Source: Bacteroidales bacterium
Lineage (GTDB): Bacteria > Bacteroidota > Bacteroidia > Bacteroidales > Marinilabiliaceae
Assembly (NCBI GenBank): GCA_024401355.1
Contig: JAKSLF010000011.1
Span: forward strand, 22,363-86,362
Reading direction: 5' to 3'
DNA length: 64,000 bases
Shown here: positions 16,483 through 24,904 of the stretch, in pieces
How the letters are laid out: every line of letters starts with the position of its first letter
Position numbering within the stretch: the first letter of the stretch is position 1
Program-made: the position numbers and the translations under genes
The notes under the pieces: generated by a model
Database searches by the model: none
What the model saw: the letters and a program-made list of their open reading frames with translations, nothing else
Told to the model about the DNA's origin: nothing

Positions 16483-17388
16483 ATGGAATGGAAAGACGAA
16501 ATAGAAGAATTTAAGGAATACCTCAAGCTACAAAGAGGACTTTCCGAAAATTCTATCTCAGCCTATGTAAAAGATTTGCAAAAAGTCATTGATTTTCTTG
16601 AAAAGAACAACAACCCTATCACCCCGGACAAAGTAACAATCCGCGATCTTAGAGCTGCCATGGAAGTTCAGGCACAAGCAGGTATTAGCCCCCGTACACA
16701 AGCCCGCATAATTAGCGGTATCAAGTCGTTCTTCAAATACCTCATGATTGAAGAAAAAATCGAACGAGACCCAACCCTGCAATTACAAGCCCCAAAAATT
16801 GGACGCAAATTACCTGAAGTTCTCTCATCCGAAGAAATCAACGAAATCATCGACTCTATTGACGTCAACAAGACCGAGGGCCAACGCAACAGAGCTATCG
16901 TCCTGATGCTCTATAGCTGCGGACTCCGCGTTTCCGAACTCGTCGAACTCCGCATCTCACAGCTCGTATTCGACGAAGGATACATCCGCGTCTTAGGCAA
17001 AGGAGACAAGGAAAGACTTGTTCCTATTGGGAAAAGAGCTATCGAAGAAACTAAGAAATACCTCGAAATACGCAGCAATATGCACAATATCCACAGCAAG
17101 GATGCCGACATCGTGTTCCTCAACCGACTCGGCTCTAAGCTCTCTCGCGTAATGGTATTCAATATTATAAAGATGGCTGCTGATGAGGCCGGCATTTTGA
17201 AGACTGTTAGTCCACATACTTTCCGCCACTCATTCGCTTCTCACCTTATCAATGCTGGTGCTGATTTGCGTTCGGTTCAGGAAATGCTCGGACATGAGTC
17301 TATCGTAACTACTGAGATCTATACTCATCTCAACACCTCTCACCTTAAGGAGACAATTTTCAAGCATCCAGGCAACAAGGATTTCTAG
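16483..17388 (+). CDS. xerD: Tyrosine recombinase XerD
   Basis: A site-specific recombinase that resolves chromosome dimers at dif with XerC. The 301-residue protein has an N-terminal SAM-like DNA-binding domain (1-95) and a catalytic domain. The active-site residues are Arg in CGLRVSELVELR (about 148), Lys in LGKGDKERLVP, His-x-x-Arg in SPHTFRHSF, His in MLGHESIVTTE and Tyr in IYTHL (about 281). No integration module is near, so this is the housekeeping enzyme rather than a mobile integrase. Confidence 0.93.
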   Translation: MEWKDEIEEFKEYLKLQRGLSENSISAYVKDLQKVIDFLEKNNNPITPDKVTIRDLRAAMEVQAQAGISPRTQARIISGIKSFFKYLMIEEKIERDPTLQLQAPKIGRKLPEVLSSEEINEIIDSIDVNKTEGQRNRAIVLMLYSCGLRVSELVELRISQLVFDEGYIRVLGKGDKERLVPIGKRAIEETKKYLEIRSNMHNIHSKDADIVFLNRLGSKLSRVMVFNIIKMAADEAGILKTVSPHTFRHSFASHLINAGADLRSVQEMLGHESIVTTEIYTHLNTSHLKETIFKHPGNKDF

Positions 17389-17412
17389 TATCAATTTATT
17401 ACACTTGGCCCA

Positions 17413-17925
17413 ATGTCAATTCGAAGTCTATTCATAACATTGCTTTTCAACGCGGCTGTAGCAAGTTTCGCGCAGAATTCTACTGCACCAGATTCGCCAG
17501 CCGACGATAAGCATTTTACCCAGTATCTTACTACTAGCGACTTCCTCTCAAAGGTGGTTAACTATAAGGAAAGCCGTGAATGGAAATACCTTGGCACCCG
17601 ACCATGTGTAATCGATTTTTACGCCACTTGGTGCGGCCCATGTCGCGCCATTGCACCATCACTTGAAGAACTGGCCGAGGAATATCAGGACAAGGTGACT
17701 ATATATAAGGTAGATGTCGACAAGGAAAAGGAACTAGCCGCTGTCTTCGGCATCCGTAGCATCCCTACTCTACTCCTCGTCCCAATGGCCGATCAACCTC
17801 AGGTCATTCAAGGTGCATACCCTAAAGACGCTCTAAAGGAATTGATCAATGTTATTGTACTAGGACAAAAACCACAGAATCTAAAGATGTGGCAAAGTCA
17901 AGAAGAAGGTACGACTCAACCCTAG
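17413..17925 (+). CDS. Periplasmic thioredoxin-fold protein
   Basis: A 170-residue thioredoxin with an N-terminal signal peptide (LFITLLFNAAVASFA, cleavage near residue 20). The redox motif is FYATWCGPCRAIAP (about residue 72). The cis-proline is in RSIPTLLL (about residue 114). It probably works in thiol-disulfide exchange in the periplasm. It starts 24 bp after xerD and ends before a strong terminator, so the two may be co-transcribed. The substrate is unknown. Confidence 0.88.
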   Translation: MSIRSLFITLLFNAAVASFAQNSTAPDSPADDKHFTQYLTTSDFLSKVVNYKESREWKYLGTRPCVIDFYATWCGPCRAIAPSLEELAEEYQDKVTIYKVDVDKEKELAAVFGIRSIPTLLLVPMADQPQVIQGAYPKDALKELINVIVLGQKPQNLKMWQSQEEGTTQP

Positions 17926-17946
17926 AATCTATAATTCTTCATATAA

Positions 17947-17976
17947 AAGACAAGTTAACTTTCGTGGACTTGTCTT
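17947..17976 (+). terminator. Rho-independent terminator after the thioredoxin gene
   Basis: A 9-bp perfect stem AAGACAAGT...ACTTGTCTT with a 12-nt loop, followed by a run of T. It separates this unit from the convergent helicase gene. Confidence 0.85.
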
Positions 17977-17984
17977 TTTTTTCT

Positions 17985-19394
17985 TTAATCAAAAAACTTA
18001 TCCGAAAAATTAACCAGGTACAATTTCTTGCTGGCTCGTGTCATCGCCGTATATAACCATTTCAAAAACTCCACATCCATCATCTCTTCCGTTACATAAC
18101 CAAGGTCAATAAAGACCACGTCCCATTGTCCACCCTGAGCTTTATGACAGGTCACCGCGTATGCATATTTTACTCTCAATGCATTATACCACGGATCCGA
18201 TTTCATGGCTTCATACAATTTCCTTTGACTTCCAAGGTCACCATAGTCTTCTGATATCATATTATACAATGCTTCCTCCTGCTCTCTTGTCAGATTTGCC
18301 GCATCTCCCATCAAAAAGTCAAGCATTATCATGGCGTCTATCTCCTGGTCGTCATGTTCTTTCAGTCTCAATGTCACATCAGCGAACCTCATGCCATACA
18401 TTTCCGTAATTCTTTTGATTCGTCTGACTTCGCATATATCACCATTGGCAATAAAGTCCTTATTTTTATCTCCTAACCATTTATAATTATTCTTGCTTAC
18501 TATCAGCATGTCTCCTCTCTCCAATTCTTCTTCCCTATACAACACCATGTTTCTAATGCCCATGTTAAACTGCTTCGCTCTCTGGTTACTTCTTGTAACC
18601 ACCAACACACTGTCTGTCCCATAATTGTCTATAGCCGATGTCAATGTTTCTATTAGTTCTTCTCCCGACACTCTTTCAACTTCACTTTTCGTAAATGCTT
18701 CAAGATGCGGCACACCAAACATCTCTGGCTCATCCTCTATACGATATCTGATGGCCGAAGCATTTTTTAGTATCAGACTCTCTTCCGACTGTCTAACAAC
18801 GTCTGTCAACCACACCGACATCACATCAAGCCCCATGCTCTCCAAAATTTCTTCTTCCAAGGCAGGAGCTTCCATGCTTCCAACTGGTGGCAACTGTGCA
18901 GGATCACCAACTATCATTAGTCGACAACCTTCTCTACTAAATACAAAAGACACTATATCCACAAGCAAATTCCCAGAACCAAAACCAAAGTCTCCTGTTT
19001 CAAAGTCAGATATCATAGAGGCTTCGTCAACCACAAATATGGTTCCTTTATTTCTGTTGAAGTTCAGCTCAAATGCAGAATTAAACTCACCTGCTGTCTC
19101 TTGTCTATATATTGTTTTATGTATTGTATGCGCCGGCCTTCCGGTCATATTTGACAATACTTTTGCAGCTCTACCAGTTGGCGCCATTAGGACTATTTTA
19201 TACCCCATCTCTGTTGCTGCATCGCAAAAGGCTTTCATCAGCGACGTCTTACCTGTTCCAGCATATCCTTTTATTAAAGCTGTCGGACGTAATGCGCTGC
19301 TCAATAATAGCTCCGACATCATTTCTATCGCCTCTTCCTGACTCTGAGTTGGCTCAAATGGCATGTTCTTTCTTATCAATTCAACAGCGCTCAT
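17985..19394 (-). CDS. RecD-like superfamily 1 DNA helicase
   Basis: A 469-residue SF1B helicase. Walker A GYAGTGKTSLMKAF is near residue 43; motif Ia contains MAPTGRAAKVL; Walker B is FVVDEASMI; motif III IVGDPAQLPPVGS; the C-terminal motif VTCHKAQGGQWDVVFIDL, followed by YTAMTRASKKL, is motif V/VI. It lacks the long N-terminal extension of RecD2, so it is closer to the small Dda/RecD-like helicases (AAA_30 plus UvrD_C_2). The role is probably DNA unwinding in repair or replication. It is monocistronic. Confidence 0.88.
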   Translation of the reverse strand: MSAVELIRKNMPFEPTQSQEEAIEMMSELLLSSALRPTALIKGYAGTGKTSLMKAFCDAATEMGYKIVLMAPTGRAAKVLSNMTGRPAHTIHKTIYRQETAGEFNSAFELNFNRNKGTIFVVDEASMISDFETGDFGFGSGNLLVDIVSFVFSREGCRLMIVGDPAQLPPVGSMEAPALEEEILESMGLDVMSVWLTDVVRQSEESLILKNASAIRYRIEDEPEMFGVPHLEAFTKSEVERVSGEELIETLTSAIDNYGTDSVLVVTRSNQRAKQFNMGIRNMVLYREEELERGDMLIVSKNNYKWLGDKNKDFIANGDICEVRRIKRITEMYGMRFADVTLRLKEHDDQEIDAMIMLDFLMGDAANLTREQEEALYNMISEDYGDLGSQRKLYEAMKSDPWYNALRVKYAYAVTCHKAQGGQWDVVFIDLGYVTEEMMDVEFLKWLYTAMTRASKKLYLVNFSDKFFD

Positions 19395-19448
19395 AAATAT
19401 TTTTTATAATTTCTATGCCTAAATGTTCTATTACGTTTATTTTTTTTA

Positions 19449-19456
19449 TAAATTTG
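19449..19456 (+). promoter_or_regulatory. Candidate -7 box upstream of the 209-residue membrane protein gene
   Basis: TAAATTTG, about 76 bp before the ATG at 19532, matches TAnnTTTG. The -33 element is weak (TTC at 20-bp spacing). The leader is A-rich. Confidence 0.4.
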
Positions 19457-19531
19457 TCGCGTTAATTGCTCATAGGGCAATCAACACATACAAAGATAAA
19501 AGAAAAAAATAAAAAAAATAAATCTTTAAAA

Positions 19532-20161
19532 ATGAAAACAGCACTTCAAATTGTACTCGTATTCGTGATTCTCGGTCTCGGATACTTCGTCTATGAGAGT
19601 ATCAATCAGCCTATTCAGTTCCAGGACGAAATGGCTAAGCGTAAGACAGCAGTTGTAGATCGACTCAAAATGATTCGTGATGCACAGGTAGCTTACAAGA
19701 GCATCAATGATAAGTACACTGGAAGCTTCGACACTCTTATCGATTTCGTTAAGAACGGTAATTTCAAGATCACAAAGAACGAAGGTAGCCTTACTGACTC
19801 TATGCTTGCTGCAGGCATGACTGAAAAGGAAGCTATCAAGTTGGGTATCATCAAGCGTGATACTGTCCTCGTATCTGTTAAGGACTCTATCTGCAACGGT
19901 CTCAACCCTGACTCACTTCGTTTTGTCCCATATTCAGTTGACAAAGAGACTTTCAAACTCGCTGCTACAGCTTTGACTTCTAGCTCTGGACTCGTAATTC
20001 CAGTTTTCGAGGCTTCTGTAACTAACCGCGTATATCTTAAGGGTCTCGACAACCAGGAGCGTATCAACCTCGACGATGAGGCTTCACAGCTTGGTCGTTT
20101 CCCAGGTCTTAAGGTTGGATCTGTAGAAGAGGCTAACAACAACGCTGGTAACTGGGAGTAA
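19532..20161 (+). CDS. Conserved membrane-anchored protein of unknown function, upstream of DUF3822-rsmD
   Basis: A 209-residue protein. One N-terminal transmembrane helix (ALQIVLVFVILGLGYFVYESI, residues 4-24) is followed by a soluble, mostly helical then beta-rich domain without cysteine motifs. The ATG at 19532 was chosen because it directly precedes the MKTALQ membrane segment; the upstream 22 codons are Lys/Asn-rich and lie in the A-rich leader. Placement just before DUF3822 and rsmD is common in Bacteroidales. The function is not known to me. Confidence 0.8.
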   Translation: MKTALQIVLVFVILGLGYFVYESINQPIQFQDEMAKRKTAVVDRLKMIRDAQVAYKSINDKYTGSFDTLIDFVKNGNFKITKNEGSLTDSMLAAGMTEKEAIKLGIIKRDTVLVSVKDSICNGLNPDSLRFVPYSVDKETFKLAATALTSSSGLVIPVFEASVTNRVYLKGLDNQERINLDDEASQLGRFPGLKVGSVEEANNNAGNWE

Positions 20162-20187
20162 TCTTTTGATGATTCGTTTGCATATTT

Positions 20188-21036
20188 ATGAAGGAGAATT
20201 ATTTTATAATCAGTCCATCGTATAAAAAGCAGCAAACAAATTCATACTATATGTCCATCCAGATGACTCTGGATGGACTTTCTTTTTCTGTCTATGACCC
20301 TGTTCGTAATTCTGTCGTTGCTCTCGGCTCTACCCTTTTCAACACACCCGACGAACAGTTCGCACACCATGAGGAATATCTGCTGAAGACGGATATCTTC
20401 AAAGACAAGTTCAAGAAAACAATTATTAGTATCGAAAGTCGCTCTTTTTCTATCCTCCCTAAGGCTGTGTTCGATCCTGAAAAGGCCGCTAATGTCTTGA
20501 GTTTTATCGGATGCAATATAGACAAGAACGACAAAAGATTATTCGACAAGATTGAAATGGCTAATGCTGTCAATGTATTCGCCATTCCGTCTTTCCTTTA
20601 CTACTTCTTGCAGACCCAGTTCAACGATTTCATTATGATGCATTATACAACTCCTGTTGTACGTACTGCCTTGATGAAACGCGACACCGACAATGCTAAT
20701 GCTATCGCACATGTCATCTACACTGGCGACGGGGTTACTATGGTTGTTGTTGAACAGAATACTCTCAAACTCTGCAATAAGTTCAAATACAACGAGATTA
20801 ACGATTTGGTGTACATTATAATGTTTACACTCGATCAACTCGGACTAAACAACGACTCTACCAAGATTGTCATTAGTGGCGATGTCGACCGCGAAGACGC
20901 AAGGGCCGAACTAATAAGACGCTTTGCCCATAATGTCTCTTTCGCAAAACTGCCCGACTACTTGGGATACGAATTAAAGGTACCCGAACCTGAACATCAG
21001 TTTGTCAACCTCTTTAATATGTCAATATGCGTATAG
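20188..21036 (+). CDS. DUF3822 family protein
   Basis: A 282-residue Bacteroidota-specific protein of unknown function. The start region SIQMTLDGLSFSVYD is the family signature. The later TKIVISGDVDRED resembles an actin-like ATPase fold. It overlaps rsmD by 10 bp, so translation is likely coupled. The ATG at 20188 gives the usual 20-odd residues before the signature; an ATG at 20251 (MSIQMTL) is the alternative. It may act with RsmD or the upstream membrane protein; this is inference from position only. Confidence 0.82.
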   Translation: MKENYFIISPSYKKQQTNSYYMSIQMTLDGLSFSVYDPVRNSVVALGSTLFNTPDEQFAHHEEYLLKTDIFKDKFKKTIISIESRSFSILPKAVFDPEKAANVLSFIGCNIDKNDKRLFDKIEMANAVNVFAIPSFLYYFLQTQFNDFIMMHYTTPVVRTALMKRDTDNANAIAHVIYTGDGVTMVVVEQNTLKLCNKFKYNEINDLVYIIMFTLDQLGLNNDSTKIVISGDVDREDARAELIRRFAHNVSFAKLPDYLGYELKVPEPEHQFVNLFNMSICV

Positions 21037-21566
21037 TTAGTGGATCTCTTCGAGGCAGACGCTTCTGCCCTCCTGATAATTTTTCCGCAAGACCTACTAC
21101 TGATTTTGCGAAGGAGAATCTCTTCAATGTACTTGCCAATTTCATTGATTTCGATTCTATAAAGGTCCTCGACCTATTCTCGGGCACTGGTAGCATTACT
21201 TACGAGTTTGTTTCACGTGGATGTACTGATATAACTAGCGTTGAGATGAATTTCAAACACCAGCAGTTCATTGCAAAAACTATAAAGGAGTTCAACATTT
21301 CACAATACGCTAGATCTATCAAGGCTGATGCTTTTAAGTTTGCTCAAAGCACATCCGAAAAATACGACCTCATTTTCGCTGACCCACCTTTCGATCTCGA
21401 AACGGCAGCTCAACTTCCCGATATTGTCATCAGTCGCCAACTGCTCAAAGAAGGCGGAATAATGATTCTAGAACATTCGGGAGCCGGCAAATACAATGCC
21501 CATCCTAACTTTCAACAGACCCGATCTTACGGAAAGGTGAATTTCACTTTCTTCTCTTATAATTGA
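21027..21566 (+). CDS. rsmD: 16S rRNA (guanine-966 N2)-methyltransferase RsmD
   Basis: Methylates G966 of 16S rRNA with S-adenosylmethionine. The 179-residue protein has the typical start MRIVSGSLRGRRF, then RPTTDFAKENLFNVL, the SAM-binding VLDLFSGTGSIT (about residue 48), and the catalytic DLIFADPPFD (about residue 115). Its start lies inside the end of the DUF3822 gene. Confidence 0.95.
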   Translation: MRIVSGSLRGRRFCPPDNFSARPTTDFAKENLFNVLANFIDFDSIKVLDLFSGTGSITYEFVSRGCTDITSVEMNFKHQQFIAKTIKEFNISQYARSIKADAFKFAQSTSEKYDLIFADPPFDLETAAQLPDIVISRQLLKEGGIMILEHSGAGKYNAHPNFQQTRSYGKVNFTFFSYN

Positions 21567-21576
21567 TTAGACTACA

Positions 21577-22419
21577 ATGACTCTTCAGATAAATATAAAA
21601 GGAAAACTCTACTCCTTCGACCAGCCTAAGGTTATGGGTATACTCAATCTTACGCCCGACTCTTTCTATGACGGTGGAAAGTATATTCATAATGCTGACA
21701 ATATAAAGGCTCGTGTCGAACAGATTCTGACCGAAGGCGCCGATATGATCGACATGGGAGCATACTCTTCTCGTCCTGGTGCCGACGATGTAACTCCTGA
21801 TGAAGAATGGAGACGTCTGGCAGAAGGTTTTGAGGTTATCAACAAGATATGTCCTGAGGCTATCGTCTCTGTCGATACTTTCCGTTCAGATATAGCGCGT
21901 AAAAGTGTTACCGACGGAGGCGCTTCCATTATTAATGACATCTCTGGAGGCGAACTTGATGATAATATGTTCTCTACGATTGCCGACCTGCATGTCCCAT
22001 ATATCCTTATGCACATGAAAGGTACTCCTAAGAACATGCAAAGCGCACCTACATACAACGATGTAACTGGTGAGGTTATTGGCTATCTGAGCAATCGACT
22101 TTTGTCTCTTCGTAAGCTGGGCGTTTCCGATATTATAATAGACCCTGGATTCGGCTTCGGGAAAACTGTTGAGCACAACTATACTCTTCTGCGTAATTTG
22201 TCAGATTTTCAGATTTTCAATCTGCCTGTTCTTGTCGGAATATCCAGAAAGTCTATGATATACAAAACTCTTGGATCATCCCCAGCAGAAAGCCTCAACG
22301 GAACGACTATCCTCAACACATTATCACTCGAACGAGGAGCCAATATTCTTCGAGTTCACGATGTAAAGGAATGTGTCGAATGTGTAAAGCTGTTCCAGAA
22401 AACATATTCAGATTATTAA
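21577..22419 (+). CDS. folP: Dihydropteroate synthase
   Basis: Joins p-aminobenzoate to the pterin pyrophosphate in folate synthesis; it is the target of sulfonamides. The 280-residue protein carries MGILNLTPDSFYDGG, DMGAYSSRPGAD, VDTFRSDIAR, IINDISGG, PYILMHMKGTP, DPGFGFGKTVEHN and GISRKSMIYKTLG. It is followed 24 bp later by dacA, the conserved Bacteroidales pair. Confidence 0.96.
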   Translation: MTLQINIKGKLYSFDQPKVMGILNLTPDSFYDGGKYIHNADNIKARVEQILTEGADMIDMGAYSSRPGADDVTPDEEWRRLAEGFEVINKICPEAIVSVDTFRSDIARKSVTDGGASIINDISGGELDDNMFSTIADLHVPYILMHMKGTPKNMQSAPTYNDVTGEVIGYLSNRLLSLRKLGVSDIIIDPGFGFGKTVEHNYTLLRNLSDFQIFNLPVLVGISRKSMIYKTLGSSPAESLNGTTILNTLSLERGANILRVHDVKECVECVKLFQKTYSDY

Positions 22420-22443
22420 TCACATTGTAGGGAGGAACGATAT

Positions 22444-23208
22444 ATGATGTCTCTTTTTGAACTTCGATTTGTTGATGTCGTCGACATTGTGCTTTGCGCT
22501 TATATAATGTATGTTATTTTCAAGCTCATCAAAGGCACTGTGGCCCTCTCTATTGTATTTTCTATTGTTGGCTTCACTGTTCTTTGGTTTATCGTCAGAG
22601 CTCTCAAGATGTCTATGCTTTCTGGCATTATGAATAGTTTTGTCAGCATAGGTCTTCTGGCTCTTATCGTCATATTCCAACAAGAGGTCCGACGTTTTCT
22701 TGTTATGGTCGCAACACGCTACGATATTCTACGCAGATTAGGGTTCGACCGCAGTTTAGCAGAACAGAAAAGCAACGAAACATTCATATCTAGTATTGTC
22801 AAGTCATGCGATAGCATGTCTCGCACCAAAACTGGTGCATTGATTGTTATTTCTCGAACTGTCGGACTGAAGGATTTCATCGCAACTGGCGATGAAATAA
22901 ATGCAGAATTCTCACAACAGCTTATTGAGACTATTTTCTTTAAGAATACTCCCCTTCACGATGGTGCTATGATTGTCAATACACACAAGATTCTTGCTGC
23001 TGCATGTATCTTGCCTGTGTCACACAATATGGATATTCCAAAACATTTCGGACTCCGACACCGCTCTGCCCTAGGCATCACCGAGGTTAGTGACGCACTG
23101 GCTATTGTCGTATCTGAAGAGACTGGCAACATTACCCTCTTCGACAAGGGCGTATTTGTCAAAATGAGCAATTCCGCCGAATTAAGCGAATATCTCGAAA
23201 AGTTATAA
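22444..23208 (+). CDS. dacA: Diadenylate cyclase, membrane-bound (CdaA type)
   Basis: Makes c-di-AMP from two ATP. Three N-terminal membrane helices (about residues 10-80) precede a DAC domain with TPLHDGAMIV (about residue 178) and LRHRSALGITEVSDA (about residue 208), the two catalytic motifs. At 254 residues it is close to the usual CdaA length. An unusually good Shine-Dalgarno-like AGGGAGGA stands 8-15 bases before the ATG. The YbbR-type protein at 36531-37550 could be a distant CdaR-like partner, but the two are not linked here. Confidence 0.94.
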   Translation: MMSLFELRFVDVVDIVLCAYIMYVIFKLIKGTVALSIVFSIVGFTVLWFIVRALKMSMLSGIMNSFVSIGLLALIVIFQQEVRRFLVMVATRYDILRRLGFDRSLAEQKSNETFISSIVKSCDSMSRTKTGALIVISRTVGLKDFIATGDEINAEFSQQLIETIFFKNTPLHDGAMIVNTHKILAAACILPVSHNMDIPKHFGLRHRSALGITEVSDALAIVVSEETGNITLFDKGVFVKMSNSAELSEYLEKL

Positions 23209-23229
23209 ACCAATCAACACGTCAGTATA

Positions 23230-24096
23230 ATGTCTCGAATTGTAGTATGTGGACGAAAGACAGAACTTGGCAAGGCCGTTTCTGCCGAACTCAAACAACA
23301 AGGCTATGAGGTTGTATTGATTTCCGCTGACGAACTATCTGAAAACAACGCTCCTCTTATTGCAAAAAAATTTGATGGCGCACTTGCTGTTTGCAATACT
23401 ATTGGCGTCCCTTATGTTGCCCATTGGTCTGATACTTATGTACATGATATATATTGCAGCCGCATGTTGGCTATACGCGAAATTATCGAGGCTTTCCGCT
23501 ACTGCAAAGAAAAACCTAAGGCTTTTATTCACGTATCTAATGCAATGGTATACGATGAGTATGAGGTTCACGACGAGTTTTCCACACAATATACTGACTC
23601 ATTCACTGCGGAAGTCGGACTAATGGAGACGAAAGAGGTCCTAAAGGCTCACAAGCGAAATCCTGAGATGAGACTTTCTATTGTTCGATCTGGGTATCTC
23701 ATGTACCGCTCAGGAGGACTGTTTAAGGTTCTTCATCGTGTATGCAATAGCCGTGTTTTCGGATGTCTTGGAGACGGATTCCAATGTCTGCCAATGATAC
23801 ATATTAAGGATGCTGCAAAGGCTATATCAATGATTACTACCGATGACAATGCTGTCGGAATTATCAATCTGACAATACCATCTATCGCCTCAATGCGCGA
23901 ACTTACTGTCGCAATCCGCAATAAAAGTCGTGGACCACATATCACACTACCCGACTTTGTTGTAAAATTCCTTGTCGGACGTGCAGTCTCTATGCTCGAA
24001 CAAAATTGTAAGGTTGTTCCTTCACGTCTTACTTCTATGGGATTTACATTCACTTATCCTAATGTCGATTCTATTATAAGCGACCTCTACAAATAA
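23230..24096 (+). CDS. NAD-dependent epimerase/dehydratase-like protein (TIGR01777-like)
   Basis: A 288-residue Rossmann-fold protein of the extended SDR type. The order ISADELS, FDGALAVCNTIGVPYVAHWSD, CSRMLAIREIIEAF, HVSNAMVYDEYE and QCLPMIHIKDAAKAI follows the SulA/YfcH-like (TIGR01777) proteins. The nucleotide-binding loop is degenerate: VVCGRKTELGK instead of GATGFIG, and the catalytic Tyr lies in a non-standard context. It may bind a cofactor weakly or act in a non-enzymatic role. It follows dacA by 21 bp. Confidence 0.75.
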   Translation: MSRIVVCGRKTELGKAVSAELKQQGYEVVLISADELSENNAPLIAKKFDGALAVCNTIGVPYVAHWSDTYVHDIYCSRMLAIREIIEAFRYCKEKPKAFIHVSNAMVYDEYEVHDEFSTQYTDSFTAEVGLMETKEVLKAHKRNPEMRLSIVRSGYLMYRSGGLFKVLHRVCNSRVFGCLGDGFQCLPMIHIKDAAKAISMITTDDNAVGIINLTIPSIASMRELTVAIRNKSRGPHITLPDFVVKFLVGRAVSMLEQNCKVVPSRLTSMGFTFTYPNVDSIISDLYK

Positions 24097-24108
24097 TCAT
24101 GAGAGACA

Positions 24109-24138
24109 TTGAACTCATAAAAAAAAGATTTATATTTG
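24109..24138 (+). promoter_or_regulatory. Promoter for the small lipoprotein gene
   Basis: TTG (24109-24111), a 19-bp A-rich spacer and TATATTTG (24131-24138). The start of transcription would be near 24145, 18 nt before the ATG. Confidence 0.7.
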
Positions 24139-24162
24139 CATTAAATAAAATATAGGAATATT

Positions 24163-24531
24163 ATGGTTAGGAATTTATTTAAAGGACTCTTTATCCTTGT
24201 CATGGGCATTGTTCTTTTTGCCTCTTGCAACAAAGAACAGTCTGTTGTCAATGATCTCAAGGCTCTATCAGAAGAAATAGCTGAACATGGCGAAAATTAC
24301 ACCCAAGAAGAGTGGGAAAAGGCCACTCAAATTCACAATGAAATAATAGCACGTAAAGAAGGTTGTCAGTTCACTACCGAACAACTATCAGAAATCCATC
24401 AGCTGGAAGCTGAAATTGCAAAAAACGCCGCAGTTGCAGCAGCCAAAAGCATTACTAATACTGCCAAAGAGGCTGCCGATAAGGTAGGAAACGCTGTCGA
24501 AGGCATTATTGATGGACTGAAGGCAGAATAA
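24163..24531 (+). CDS. Small predicted lipoprotein, helical
   Basis: A 122-residue protein. The signal peptide ends in a lipobox LFASC (cysteine at residue 22), then come two acidic helical stretches: [20 protein letters not shown] and [15 protein letters not shown]. An Ala/Lys-rich tail ends at the C-terminus. The N-E-Y-T-x-E-E-W pattern resembles small lipoproteins common in Bacteroidales, but I cannot name the family. It has its own promoter and is followed two bases later by the SUI1-family gene. Confidence 0.75.
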   Translation: MVRNLFKGLFILVMGIVLFASCNKEQSVVNDLKALSEEIAEHGENYTQEEWEKATQIHNEIIARKEGCQFTTEQLSEIHQLEAEIAKNAAVAAAKSITNTAKEAADKVGNAVEGIIDGLKAE

Positions 24532-24533
24532 GT

Positions 24534-24887
24534 ATGGCTAAAAAAGATAATTGGAAACATCGTGATGGCGTGGTATATTCCACGTCATCATCTTTTGAAT
24601 ATACAACCGACGATGATGATTCTGTTATTGAAGATGTACCACCTCAACAACAGAACCTAAAGGTTCAGCTCGACAAAAAACAAAGAGCTGGCAAGGCTGT
24701 GACTCTTATAACCGGCTTTGTTGGTTCCGACGATTCAATCAAGGAACTTGGCAAGAAACTCAAAACTGCATGTGGCGTAGGCGGATCCGTAAAAGACGGT
24801 GAGATTCTCGTACAGGGCGATTTCAGAGACAAAATAATTGAAATCCTGCAAAAGGATGGCTTTAAAGTTAAACGTGTCGGTGGATAA
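24534..24887 (+). CDS. SUI1/eIF1-like translation factor (YciH family)
   Basis: A 117-residue protein with an unstructured acidic N-terminal third and a C-terminal SUI1 domain: [40 protein letters not shown] and a C-terminal GFKVKRVGG. YciH proteins influence start-codon selection on the 30S subunit; the exact bacterial role is not settled. The ATG begins two bases after the lipoprotein stop. Confidence 0.92.
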   Translation: MAKKDNWKHRDGVVYSTSSSFEYTTDDDDSVIEDVPPQQQNLKVQLDKKQRAGKAVTLITGFVGSDDSIKELGKKLKTACGVGGSVKDGEILVQGDFRDKIIEILQKDGFKVKRVGG

Positions 24888-24904
24888 TTAATCATTCTCT
24901 CTAT

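Noticed and set aside
16239-16526. 95-codon minus-strand frame between aroQ and xerD
   Set aside because: It overlaps the xerD start in antisense and is a low-complexity Leu/Phe/Ser-rich product of AT-rich DNA.
16483-17388. Mobile-element integrase
   Set aside because: The sequence and neighbours match housekeeping XerD; no attachment sites or cargo are seen.
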